Below are positions 52,401 to 59,641 of a stretch of 64,000 nucleotides of DNA, in pieces. A program made the translations under genes and the position numbers. Within the stretch, counting starts at the first letter, position 1; each line of letters opens with the position of its first letter. The notes under the pieces were generated by a model, which was not told the DNA's origin, did not search any database, and worked only from the letters and a program-made list of their open reading frames with translations. This DNA is from Hymenobacter plasmatis (lineage in GTDB: Bacteria; Bacteroidota; Bacteroidia; Cytophagales; Hymenobacteraceae), in contig NZ_JAJFAW010000021.1 of assembly GCF_020711255.1 (NCBI RefSeq), forward strand, positions 42,633 to 106,632. Direction: 5' to 3'.

Positions 52401-54062
52401 AATGCCCACGCCGGGGTTGCTGGCCCGCAGCATCTTCAGGAAAATAACCTCGTCCTCCTTCACGTTGCCGTAGTCGCTGGCCGTCTCGCCCACCTTGTAG
52501 GTCTTGCCGTTGTAGAGGTACTCGTAGCTCACGCCCAGCACCTGGTCGGGCAGCAGCGCCGTATTCAAGGACAGGTAGCCGAGCTGCGCGTTGTAGGTGT
52601 ATTCGCGCGGGTCGAGCTTGCGGGCCCGCACCCGCTCAAAGTCCACGTTCTTGGTCAGGCCCTGCCCTATCTGCAGGAAGTTGTCCACGCCCAGGTTGTC
52701 GCGGGCCGCGGCCCCGGCGCCCGTGATGGTGCGGTACTCCAGGTTGGCGTCGTTGTTGGCCGGGGCCTGGGCGCTGGGGCTGCCCTGGCGGTACTTGTCC
52801 TGGTACAGCCGGAAGGGCTCGGCCAGGTCCATCAGCGTCACCACGTTGCGCAGGTTCTCGGTGGTGCGGTTGTCGTTGGTCACGTACACCTCCAGGCGCG
52901 TGATGGACACGCCGCTCTGGATGGTGGGCAGGTTGCGCAGGGCCTGGTCGTAGCGCTCGCGGAAAAACTGCGACAGGAAGAAGTGCCGGTCCCGCTCGTA
53001 CTGGCTGGCCTTGATTTCGTACTGCCGGTTTTGCGCCCCGTTCTGGATGCGCACCTCGTCGGCGGTGCCGCGCACGGTGGCGGCCACGGCCGTCACGCCC
53101 AGCTTGCCAAACTGCAGCTGGGTTTTGATGCCGAACAGGTTTTGCCCGCCCTGCACCAGCGAGTTGGTCAGCGGCAGGCTCACGTTGCCCAGGTCCACCT
53201 TGCGCACGATGTCGGTTTCCTCACCGGCGTAGTCGAACTTCATCTGGTTGTCGAAGTCGAACGACGCCTTGGTGTCGTAGTTGAACACCAGCTTGAGCTT
53301 GGTGCCGATGGCCCCGGTCAGGTTGACGTTGATGTTCTGCTCAAACAGGAAGTCGCCCACTTTTTGCTGGCGCAGCGTGAGGGCCGGGTTCTCGTTTTTG
53401 TTGAAGCGCGCGCCAAACTTGAGCGTGACCGAGCCCGCGGGCCGGATGTCGACGTAGCTGCCCCCAAAAATGCGGTTGGCAATGGGTCCCAGGTAAATCT
53501 TCGGGATAAGGCGCTGGGCCTGGGGCGTGCCCGCCGCGGCCGCTGGCCCCGTGATGCCACCCTTGGCCTTGGCCCGGTAATAGTCGCGAATGGCCTGCTG
53601 CCGCTGAAATTCCTCGTACTCCTTAAAGCTGAGCACGCTGGGGTCGCGGTAGTCGATATTAGCCCCTACTTTTTCTTTGACGTCGAACTGCTTCAGGCTG
53701 TCGTCCACCGCAACGTCGAGCTTCACGTTCTTGGGCAGCGGCAGCACCAGCGGCGACTCGCGGCGGCGCAGGCCAAAGGGGCTGCCGGGGCGGTCCTGGG
53801 CCCGCACCCGCGGGCGGCGGCTGGGCTTGTACGGCCCCGTGGTATCCACCGCCGGCCGCACCGGCCGCGGCGTATCGGCGGCCAGCACGCGGCTGGCCCG
53901 GAGCCACGCCCCCGCCAGGCGCACGCCACCCACGGGAGTAGCCTGAGCCCACCACGCGAGCAAGGACGCGACCGCAACAACTGACGCAGGGAGTAACTTT
54001 TGACCGATTTTCAAGCGGGATAAGGGTATAATGGCGTGGGCTAAAGGGCCCACGCCAGGCAC
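46449..54062 (-). CDS. sprA: SprA, T9SS outer membrane translocon
   Basis: Giant outer membrane beta-barrel of 2537 residues, the channel of the type IX secretion system (Sov in Porphyromonas). Family hallmarks: N-terminal pairs of SprA-N-like regions (VGANIDYRDPSVLSFKEYEEFQRQQ; NRIFGGSYVDIRPAGSVTLKFG), the barrel (TRLEVYVTNDNRTTENLRNVV ... YIDDFENARTPYTLGGLASI), and an ending GGVQLRYSLTQ. Substrates with T9SS C-terminal domains occur at 16.8-21.1 and 27.8-35.6 kb. The GTG at 54062 is not certain; a TTG at 54014 would open right at a signal peptide (LKIGQKLLPASVVAVASLLA). It is preceded by ruvA and followed by gcvH. Confidence 0.96.
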   Translation of the reverse strand: MPGVGPLAHAIIPLSRLKIGQKLLPASVVAVASLLAWWAQATPVGGVRLAGAWLRASRVLAADTPRPVRPAVDTTGPYKPSRRPRVRAQDRPGSPFGLRRRESPLVLPLPKNVKLDVAVDDSLKQFDVKEKVGANIDYRDPSVLSFKEYEEFQRQQAIRDYYRAKAKGGITGPAAAAGTPQAQRLIPKIYLGPIANRIFGGSYVDIRPAGSVTLKFGARFNKNENPALTLRQQKVGDFLFEQNINVNLTGAIGTKLKLVFNYDTKASFDFDNQMKFDYAGEETDIVRKVDLGNVSLPLTNSLVQGGQNLFGIKTQLQFGKLGVTAVAATVRGTADEVRIQNGAQNRQYEIKASQYERDRHFFLSQFFRERYDQALRNLPTIQSGVSITRLEVYVTNDNRTTENLRNVVTLMDLAEPFRLYQDKYRQGSPSAQAPANNDANLEYRTITGAGAAARDNLGVDNFLQIGQGLTKNVDFERVRARKLDPREYTYNAQLGYLSLNTALLPDQVLGVSYEYLYNGKTYKVGETASDYGNVKEDEVIFLKMLRASNPGVGIADPAKNPQNPNLRTRNTPTWDLMMKNIYPLNASQLQRDNFQLQIIYKDDATGVDLISLKEGARIANRPLIEVLNLDHVNSNNDRNPDGNFDYFPGITIDPELGKIIFPNIEPFGSYLQTQLVGETDLIDRYVYSELYNQTQSDAQQRQEKDKFFLRGRFQGGAGSDEISLPGIGIAQGSVRVRSGSTLLTEGVDYQVFYDQAKVKILNPAYLNSANELRVEFEKNALVQVQPRKLVGVRMDYRLNKDVNIGGTALHLLENQAPGINRVNIGDEPGNNTIIGLDGSIRKDSRVLTKYLDMLPFISTKEISTIAFSGEFAKLLPGRSQLGNGENGVSYIDDFENARTPYTLGGLASIPAWRLASTPLPVKGSTAVGLAYNYQRAKLAWYTVDQSYYTGGQNVPGNIGTADLANHYTRGVKRDEVFPNKDLGSTGNGYEYTFDMAYYPGERGPYNYNPNIQTDGKKFTGAERPEDKFGGISRAITFDTDFDNANIEYLEFWMMDPFLKATNPNAPASRVNITDQDGNDQANTTGGDLLINLGNVSEDVLKDDNQHEFENGLPTSDDPQEIADNSKATVWGRVTKQQFLTDAFNAAPGARARQDVGLDGVNDANEKAQPQFGPQYTALPDPSGDDFRHHLDPSYDQANAKILGRYKNYNGYEGNSNENDQRSSTAYPDKEDLNRDNVVQEVERYYEYKISLRPPTVPGGGLEVGQNFIIDKVTNKDERTNGDEVTWYQFRIPIREGYTVRGATQEFGFKSIRFLRMYMTGWQQPVVLRLVQPQFVANQWRRFLYRIVDTRQGNQPPVGQLTDADAFNISTVSVEENGLSYNPKGAASGKIPYISPPGILRDKEYGSSSTSRLQNEQSLRLSVTNLRDGYAKAAYKNLSINMLRYKRLRLFLHGDSEDASLTDKDVQAFIRIGTDYTQNYYQYALPLKLTQPGKTSQDDVWPTENRIDVSFQDFIDAKSERNRQINPNLLIPYTKTLPNGGTITVVGNPDFSAVQGVMIGMLNPTGDANNPSTSSITANLWADEFRVFDFEQQAGYAATARLNVKMADVANVTATGSYTSVGFGGLQDKVQQRSIDDAFRGDLQATVAAEKFLPQQLQLRVPVLLQLGHESRAPLYDPLDPDTKLEQSLQKFVDKDKKIDATAQAEYRKKVIDQTTSRSISVLNVRKERGPGKPGAPAATPKPWDVENLAVSYSLTDRLHSDIRTERDYTKAYTAALAYVYQTTPKNYTLLSKVKALDNPYLKIFQDLNFTPLPSRFSFRTDLDRRYNERFLQRSLQPGTLPSSEGIAPVIQKSFFISRIYDLKWDLTKSLIFDYTATNRGVIDEGRGRSIGDSPDAIRNDSLRKRNLLRGGRTINFNQVASLTYRLPLDKFPLTDWISADTRYSANYTWQASSASLRAPRYPVPTGDEAKDTLTYALQLGNTVQNNAEVSANGRIDLVKLYNKVRFLNIINNAPPPAARPQLQNQAQPSEGGQRQAAAPADTTKEKNRFVKAVLRSLMTARSINFTYVRTNGTLLPGYLPKTHLFGLDQDLTAPGVPFILGKQYGLDDLYTRARDNGWYTQNSEYLNTPLSSLLTETFTVRTALEPFRGFNIQVDARRQLARNKEVYYRTLLDSVLLTPVVDPRTGRFVLADHPLLGTGSFQTSTITIQTLFGDLGANGETSKAFSQFVKNRAFVRQRLASANPASGNPEAGYGFNSQEVLVQSFIDAYHGRSSDGYQAKKFDPFAMFPLPNWRLDYNGFADLPLIKRYFSSFTLNHAYSSTYSVGSYTTSTVYQSDFNPDNQFPNRLNTAGQFIPYYVVGQVSIIERLSPLVGVNFQTVSRATGRLEYRTDRAVVLNTTNAQITELYTNEIVLGLGYATNSLKLPFRVKGEQRVLRNNLTARLDLSIRDNITVQRSILDVVDPTGPGDPGQVGRAEGQITNGSRTFQLRPTIDYLLNTRLNLQLYYSQTITTPRISNAFRNSATEGGVQLRYSLTQ

Positions 54063-54135
54063 GGCAGTTCAATAAGGTAGCAAAGTCGGCCGAGATAACC
54101 CGTTCGGTGGCACGAACCCGAAAGTTCGCCCAAAC

Positions 54136-54741
54136 TCAGTGCGACTTCAAAGCAAACTTAATCATTTCCTCTACGCTCAGTTCACCGCCGTGCTTATGCT
54201 GAATCTGGTCCAGATTCTTCTCAGCAGCGGCCCTTGCAAAGCCCAGGGTAACCAAGGCCTGCAACGCTTCCGAGCGGCGCGTATTGTGTTGGCGAGCCAG
54301 CGGAACGGTGTCCACGCCGGCTTTGGCCAGCAGTTCGTCCTTGCGCAGCTTGTCTTTTAGCTCAAGTATCACGCGTTGGGCCGTCTTGGGTCCCACGCCC
54401 TTGATGCTCTGGATGGCGCGCACGTTTTCGTTCACAATGGCCTCGCGAATTTCGCCCACGCTCATGCTGCTCACCATCACAATGCCCGTGCCCGGCCCAA
54501 TGCCCGATACCGAAATGAGCAGCATAAACAGCGCCTTTTCGTTGGGGTCGAGGAAGCCATAGAGCGTCTGCCCGTCTTCCTTGATGTGCTGATAAGTATA
54601 AATCTTGGTGGCCGCGCCCTCGGCGGGCAGCTTGGAGTAGGTGGCCAGCGAAATACGGACTTCGTAGCCCACGCCCAATATGTCAACAATGGCGAGGGTG
54701 GCGTCTTTGTAAGCGAGTTTACCGTCGAGGTAAGCTATCAT
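54136..54741 (-). CDS. ruvA: Holliday junction branch migration protein RuvA
   Basis: Tetrameric DNA-binding subunit that loads the RuvB motor onto Holliday junctions. ATG 54741 gives 201 residues, the usual length; the 51 extra residues upstream (to 54894) are AT-rich and match no RuvA. The OB-fold start MIAYLDGKLAYKDATLAIVDILGVGYEV is intact, as are both helix-hairpin-helix motifs (SGIGPGTGIVM and IKGVGPKTAQRVI) and the C-terminal RuvB-binding domain (EALQALVTLGFARAAAEKNL). ruvB is not nearby. Cotranscription with sprA, 73 bases downstream, is likely. Confidence 0.96.
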   Translation of the reverse strand: MIAYLDGKLAYKDATLAIVDILGVGYEVRISLATYSKLPAEGAATKIYTYQHIKEDGQTLYGFLDPNEKALFMLLISVSGIGPGTGIVMVSSMSVGEIREAIVNENVRAIQSIKGVGPKTAQRVILELKDKLRKDELLAKAGVDTVPLARQHNTRRSEALQALVTLGFARAAAEKNLDQIQHKHGGELSVEEMIKFALKSH

Positions 54742-54811
54742 AGGGTCGGAAAAAGGGAAGGAAAGAAGCTCTTCAGTAGTTAACCAACACAAACGCCGGG
54801 TTTTTACTTCC

Positions 54812-54819
54812 CAAACATA
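54812..54819 (-). promoter_or_regulatory. Candidate -7 box for the ruvA-sprA group
   Basis: TATGTTTG on the minus strand, about 70 bases before the ruvA ATG; supports ATG 54741 as the true start and a short 5' leader. Confidence 0.42.
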
Positions 54820-54887
54820 CTGGCTTTTTAGCCAAAAATATTGGGCTAAATAAGGCCGGTGTTCAGGAAATCGAGAAGCCAAAAACA

Positions 54888-54979
54888 ACGTCATGCCGAG
54901 CGTACCGAAGCTTCTTTACCGCGCCACTCATCAGAGTTAGTATTGAGGAAAAGATGCTTCGCCACGCTCGGCATGACGT
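54888..54979. repeat. REP-like palindromic repeat, copy C
   Basis: Arms 54888-54918 (ACGTCATGCCGAGCG...GAAGCTTCTTTA) and 54947-54979 (GGAAAAGATGCTTCG...CATGACGT) around about 28 bases. Core (GTCATGC.GAGCG...GAAGC.TCTT) as in copies A and B. Between maeB and ruvA. Confidence 0.82.
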
Positions 54980-54996
54980 CCCTTTAGCAGGCTACT

Positions 54997-57267
54997 CTAC
55001 AGTGCCCGACTGCCCGTCTGCGCGTCGACCACCGCAATGGCGGCCATGTTCACGATGTCGCGCACCGAGGCGCCGAGCTGCAGAATGTGCACCGGCTTGC
55101 GCATGCCCATCAGCACCGGCCCAATGACCTCGGCGCCGCCAATTTCCTGCAGCACCTTGTAGGCAATGTTGCCCGACTCCACGTTGGGGAAAATCAACGT
55201 GTTGGCGCCTTTCTCGGCCAGGGGGCTGAAGCTGTAGTGGTCCTGCAGCAATTGCGGGCTCAGGGCTACGTTGGCCTGCATCTCGCCGTCGATGAGCAGG
55301 TTGGGGAAGCGGGCCTTGGCCAGCTCGGTGGCGCGGCGGGTTTTCTCGGGCAGCGTGCCGGAGTTGGAGCCGAAGTTGGAGTAGCTGATAACGGCCATGC
55401 GCGGCTCGGTATCGAAGAAGCGTACCGCCCGGGCCGTCAGCCCAATAATCTCCACCATCTCCTCAGCCGTCGGGTTGATGTTCACCGTGGTATCGGCGAA
55501 GAAGTACGGTCCTTTTTTGTGCTGAATGATGTACATCGAGGCCACGCGCCGCACGCCTTCCTCGGTGCCGATGACCTGCAGCGACGGAATGATGCTCTTG
55601 CCGTAATCCTTGGTGAGGCCGGTGATGCAGGCATCGGCTTCGCCGGTTTCCACCATCATGGCGGCGTAGTAGTTGCGCTCGCGCATCAGGCGGCGGCCCT
55701 CGTAGAGGGTCATGCCGCGGCGCTGGCGCTTCTGGTACAGCAGGGCAGCGTACTCGTCGCGCTTGGCGTCCTGCTTCAGAATGTTAATGATTTCGCAGCC
55801 TTCCAAATCCAGGCTGTTGGCCCGGGCAATGGAGTCGATTTTATCCTGCGGGCCCAGCAGAATCGGCTTGCAGATGCCTTCATCAAGCAGAATCTGAGCT
55901 GCTTTCAGGATTTTGTAGTTGTCGGCTTCGGCAAACACCACCCGCTTCGGGTTGGCCTTGGCCGCCGACGTCATGCGGTTCATCAGCTTCTGGTTCACGC
56001 CCAAGCGGGCACGCAGCTGGTCTTCGTAGGCCGCCCAGTCTTCGATGGGCAGGCGGGCCACGCCGCTTTCCATGGCCGCCCGCGCGACCGCAGGGCTGAT
56101 GGTGGTGATAAGCCGCGGGTCGAGCGGCTTCGGAATCAGGTAAGTTGGGCCAAACGCCAGCGTGTTGTCGCCGTAGGCCTTGTTCACCATGTCGGGCACG
56201 GGCTCCTTGCTCAGGTGGGCCAGGGCGTGCACGGCGGCCAGCTTCATGGCCTCGTTGATTTCGGTGGCGCGCACGTCCATGGCTCCCCGGAAAATGTAGG
56301 GAAAGCCCAGCACGTTATTCACCTGGTTGGGGTGGTCGGAGCGGCCGGTGGCCATGATGAGGTCGTCGCGGGTGGCCATGGCCAGCTGGTAGCTCACCTC
56401 GGGGTCGGGGTTGGCCAGGGCAAATACCATGGGGTTGGCGGCCATGCGCAGCAGCAGGCCGGCCGGCAGCACGTTGGCCGCCGAGAGGCCCAGAAACACA
56501 TCGGCGCCTTCCATGGCCTCGTCCAGCGTGGTGATGGTGCGGCTCGTGGCAAACTGCATCTGGATGGGGTCCAGGTTGGTGCGCGCGGCGTTGATGATGC
56601 CGTCTTTGTCGAATACCACCACGTTGTCCTTATTCAGGCCCAGCGCCAGGTACAGCCGCAGGCACGACACGGCCGCCGCTCCCGCGCCGCTCACCACCAG
56701 CTTGATTTCGTCGATTTTCTTGCCCACCACTTCCAGCCCGTTCAGCAGCGCGGCCGACGTAATAATGGCCGTGCCGTGCTGGTCGTCGTGCATCAACGGA
56801 ATGTTCATCTTCTCCCGCAGCTCGGTCTCAATCCGGAAGCACTCCGGCGCCTTGATGTCCTCCAGGTTGATGCCGCCAAACGTGGGCTCCAGCGCTTTCA
56901 CAATGCGGATAAACTCGTCGGGGTCGTTGGCGTCTATCTCAATGTCAAAGCAATCCAAGCCCGCAAATTTCTTAAACAGCACGCCCTTGCCTTCCATCAC
57001 CGGCTTGCTGGCCGAGGGGCCGATGTTGCCCAGGCCCAGCACGGCCGTGCCGTTGGTTATTACCGCCACCAGGTTGCCCTTCGCCGTGTACTTGTACACG
57101 TCATCGGGATTGGCGGCAATCTCCTTGCACGGCTCGGCCACGCCGGGTGAGTAGGCCAGCGCCAAATCGAGCTGCGTGCTCATGGGTTTGGTGGGCACCA
57201 CTTCCAGTTTGCCCGCGGGCTCCTGGGAGTGGTAGTTGAGGGCATCCTGTTTGTTTATTTTCAGCAT
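54997..57267 (-). CDS. maeB: NADP-dependent malic enzyme with phosphotransacetylase-like domain
   Basis: Oxidatively decarboxylates malate to pyruvate, feeding NADPH. 756 residues. Malic enzyme half (~1-430): YSPGVAEPCKEIA, GLGNIGPSASKPVMEGKG, DIEIDANDP with the metal-binding acidic stretch, MHDDQHGTAII and the dinucleotide motif VVSGAGAAAVSCLRLY. Second half (~435-756) is homologous to phosphate acetyltransferase (KRVVFAEADNYKILKAAQ ... LMGMRKPVHILQLGASVRDIVNM) and is regulatory in related enzymes rather than catalytic. Single gene upstream of ruvA, with repeat copy C between them, and a terminator of the preceding gene on its 5' side. Confidence 0.96.
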   Translation of the reverse strand: MLKINKQDALNYHSQEPAGKLEVVPTKPMSTQLDLALAYSPGVAEPCKEIAANPDDVYKYTAKGNLVAVITNGTAVLGLGNIGPSASKPVMEGKGVLFKKFAGLDCFDIEIDANDPDEFIRIVKALEPTFGGINLEDIKAPECFRIETELREKMNIPLMHDDQHGTAIITSAALLNGLEVVGKKIDEIKLVVSGAGAAAVSCLRLYLALGLNKDNVVVFDKDGIINAARTNLDPIQMQFATSRTITTLDEAMEGADVFLGLSAANVLPAGLLLRMAANPMVFALANPDPEVSYQLAMATRDDLIMATGRSDHPNQVNNVLGFPYIFRGAMDVRATEINEAMKLAAVHALAHLSKEPVPDMVNKAYGDNTLAFGPTYLIPKPLDPRLITTISPAVARAAMESGVARLPIEDWAAYEDQLRARLGVNQKLMNRMTSAAKANPKRVVFAEADNYKILKAAQILLDEGICKPILLGPQDKIDSIARANSLDLEGCEIINILKQDAKRDEYAALLYQKRQRRGMTLYEGRRLMRERNYYAAMMVETGEADACITGLTKDYGKSIIPSLQVIGTEEGVRRVASMYIIQHKKGPYFFADTTVNINPTAEEMVEIIGLTARAVRFFDTEPRMAVISYSNFGSNSGTLPEKTRRATELAKARFPNLLIDGEMQANVALSPQLLQDHYSFSPLAEKGANTLIFPNVESGNIAYKVLQEIGGAEVIGPVLMGMRKPVHILQLGASVRDIVNMAAIAVVDAQTGSRAL

Positions 57268-57287
57268 CGGCTTCTTCGGAAATGAAA

Positions 57288-57312
57288 ACGGCCGCGCGGG
57301 CAGCGCGGCCGT
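57288..57312 (-). terminator. Hairpin terminator behind the lytic transglycosylase gene
   Basis: Perfect 10-bp stem (ACGGCCGCGC / GCGCGGCCGT) with a 5-base loop, followed by TTTTC on the minus strand. Confidence 0.8.
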
Positions 57313-57381
57313 GTAAGGCGAAATTAGCGCGAAATGCGCGGCAAGGCCACGTTAATTTTTATCCGGCGGCGCTACAAGCAG

Positions 57382-59505
57382 TTAGCTCTGCGGCACCAGC
57401 AGCTTCTGGCCCAGCTTCACCTCGTCGGAGGTGAGGTGGTTGAGCTCGCGCAGCACCTTCACGCTCACCCCAAAGCGGCGCGAAATATTAAACAGCGTAT
57501 CGCCCTGCTGCACCAGATGCACCTGCGGCGCCCCCAGGGACTTCAGCGGAGCACGCTGCGGCTCCGTAGCGGCCACGACTTTGGCCGCTCCTTTCCCCTG
57601 CTTGCGCGGGGCTTCCTGAGCAACCTCAGCGGCTGGCGCTTCGAAGACCAAGCGCTGGCCCGCGGCCACCGTTTCCGAATCCAGCTCGTTCCACGCTACC
57701 AGTTGGGCCACGCTCACATTGTGCTGGCGGGCCAATTTGGTCAGGTTGTCGCCTTTGCGCACGGTGTAAGCACCGGTGGGCTGCTCGGCCGCAACCGGCA
57801 CGGAATCGTCGGCGGCGGCTTCGGCGGCCTGGGCTTGCGCCAGGCGGCGGGCCGCCACGCGGGCCTGCGCTTCGGCCGCCGCTTGCTTGATGGCTTGCCG
57901 CTGCCGAATGGCCACCAGGCGCGCTTCCTGTGCTTTTTCCTGGCGGGCAATATCCTGCAGCCGCGCCACTTCGCGGGCGTTGGCTTCGGCTTGCGCCTTG
58001 CGGGCCGCTAGCTCTTCGGCCGATACGGCCGGGCGCACTGGCCGCGCAACGACGGCAACGGCCTCGGGCGCAGCGGCTGCTTCCATAACCGGCGTGCGCT
58101 GCGCCGGCAGGGGTACAAATATCACCAGCTGCTTGCCGGGCTTGAGCGGCCGGCCTTTGGGCAGCTCGTTCCACCGGCGCAGCTGCGCCTGGCTTACCTC
58201 AAATCGCTCGGCCAGACTGGCCAGGGTTTCGCCCCGGCGCACCTTGTGTGGCACCCGCCGGAAGCGTGGCGCAGCGTCTTCCTCCCGGGCGCGCGGGCCT
58301 TCAGTGGCAGCCAATAGCTGCCGGCTCGTCCACGGCTCCATGCCTTCCAGGCGCGGGGGCAGAAAAGCCAGGGGCTGCGGCAGGGCCTCCGTGGGCTGGC
58401 AATAGTCCAGCAAAGTAGCCCGGTCGACATCGCCCAGGTGCTCGGCGGCCGCGGCGGGGTACCGCACCACGTAAGGGCGGTAGCCAGCGGGCAGCGCAGC
58501 CCGCCGCAGCTCCGGGTTGAAGCGGCTGAGGTACAAGGAGTCTTCGTACCCACAGGCCCGGCTCAGGCGGCGCAAATCAAACGCCTGCCCCCGCAAGCCC
58601 AAGGTATCCAGGGGTTCGGCGCGCTGGTAATTCAGGTTGGCGGTGCGCAAGCCGTGGGCTTCGGCGTACTTCATGCTGTACATGATGGCCGTGAAGGTGG
58701 GCACGTAGTTGCGCGTCTCGGCCGGCATGTGGGGGTACAGGTCCCAGAAGGTCTTTTTGCCGGTGCGGCGCATCACGCGCTGCACGCTGCCGGCGCCCCA
58801 GTTGTAGGCCGCCAGCACCAGCTCCCAGTCGTGAAACACGCCATATAGGTAGCGCAGGTGCTTGCAGGCGGCTTCGGTAGCTTTTTCGGGCGCCATCCGC
58901 TCGTCTATCCACTCGTCGCGTTTCAGGCGCAGGTCGCCGGCGGTGGGGCCCATAAACTGCCACAGGCCGGTAGCGCCCACCGGCGACTTAGCCGTGGGAA
59001 TCAGGGCCGATTCCACCACGGCCAGGTATTTTAAGTCGAGGGGCAGATTGTATTGCGCCAGATACTTCTCGAAGAGGGGGAAATACAGGTTTTCGCGCTC
59101 CAGCACCCGCTGCAGGTAGCTGCGGTTGCGGGCCGTAAACAGCGTCACGTAGGCCATCACCGAGTTGTTGAACTGGTGGGGCACGTCGGTTTCAAAGCAG
59201 CTCACCCGGTCGCAAACCAGGTCGCGCATGGTGGGGGGCGTGCGCAGCCACTCCAGGCGCGCCGAGTCGATGGCCTCCGGGCCCATAGGCACCGCCACCA
59301 GCGAATCGGGCTGCAGCTCCAGGCGCACCCGCACGGTATCGCCCAACAGTGCTGGCATGGTGGAGTTTACCGGTTCCGCAGCGCTGGGCTTGGGTACTTG
59401 TTGGGCCCTGGTTTCTGTCGTTTTCAGCAGCAGCCAAGGCAGCACCAGCGCCAGCCAAAAACGGCCACCCCGGATGGTTTTCACTCGCATAATCCCTTGC
59501 TTCAT
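57382..59505 (-). CDS. LysM-type lytic transglycosylase (MltD-like)
   Basis: Cleaves peptidoglycan glycan strands, making 1,6-anhydro ends, in the periplasm. 707 residues from ATG 59505 (also ATG 59490), signal peptide WLALVLPWLLL then ETRAQQ. The SLT catalytic domain is at about 145-290 with the catalytic Glu in LKYLAVVESALIP and the AYNWGAGSV motif. Three LysM domains follow: VRRGETLASLAERFEVS, YTVRKGDNLTKLARQHNVS and HLVQQGDTLFNISRRFGVS at the C-terminus. Between the first and second lies an Ala-, Arg- and Glu-rich coiled-coil-like stretch of about 100 residues. It is downstream of gatA and the tatA genes, with a hairpin between. Confidence 0.92.
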   Translation of the reverse strand: MKQGIMRVKTIRGGRFWLALVLPWLLLKTTETRAQQVPKPSAAEPVNSTMPALLGDTVRVRLELQPDSLVAVPMGPEAIDSARLEWLRTPPTMRDLVCDRVSCFETDVPHQFNNSVMAYVTLFTARNRSYLQRVLERENLYFPLFEKYLAQYNLPLDLKYLAVVESALIPTAKSPVGATGLWQFMGPTAGDLRLKRDEWIDERMAPEKATEAACKHLRYLYGVFHDWELVLAAYNWGAGSVQRVMRRTGKKTFWDLYPHMPAETRNYVPTFTAIMYSMKYAEAHGLRTANLNYQRAEPLDTLGLRGQAFDLRRLSRACGYEDSLYLSRFNPELRRAALPAGYRPYVVRYPAAAAEHLGDVDRATLLDYCQPTEALPQPLAFLPPRLEGMEPWTSRQLLAATEGPRAREEDAAPRFRRVPHKVRRGETLASLAERFEVSQAQLRRWNELPKGRPLKPGKQLVIFVPLPAQRTPVMEAAAAPEAVAVVARPVRPAVSAEELAARKAQAEANAREVARLQDIARQEKAQEARLVAIRQRQAIKQAAAEAQARVAARRLAQAQAAEAAADDSVPVAAEQPTGAYTVRKGDNLTKLARQHNVSVAQLVAWNELDSETVAAGQRLVFEAPAAEVAQEAPRKQGKGAAKVVAATEPQRAPLKSLGAPQVHLVQQGDTLFNISRRFGVSVKVLRELNHLTSDEVKLGQKLLVPQS

Positions 59506-59578
59506 AGCACTAATATAGGGCAAGGGTAAAGAACTTGTAGAGATGCCTATTCAAATTTTTACAAGACAGTAACGTAAA

Positions 59579-59622
59579 GCGGGGTGACTGGGTGGCCATC
59601 TGGCCTGCCACAATCACCCCGC
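59579..59622 (-). terminator. Candidate terminator behind gatA
   Basis: Stem GCGGGGTGA / TCACCCCGC (9 bp) with inner GTGGCC-type pairing, followed by a T-rich stretch on the minus strand. Confidence 0.65.
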
Positions 59623-59641
59623 CGTCGGCTCAAAAATGGCT

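Noticed and set aside
54742..54894. N-terminal extension of RuvA by 51 codons
   Set aside because: AT-rich, not RuvA-like, and contains the TATGTTTG promoter box; ATG 54741 gives the usual RuvA length.
55087..57150. 687-codon frame antisense to maeB
   Set aside because: His- and Val-rich shadow with no domain; malic enzyme motifs are intact opposite.
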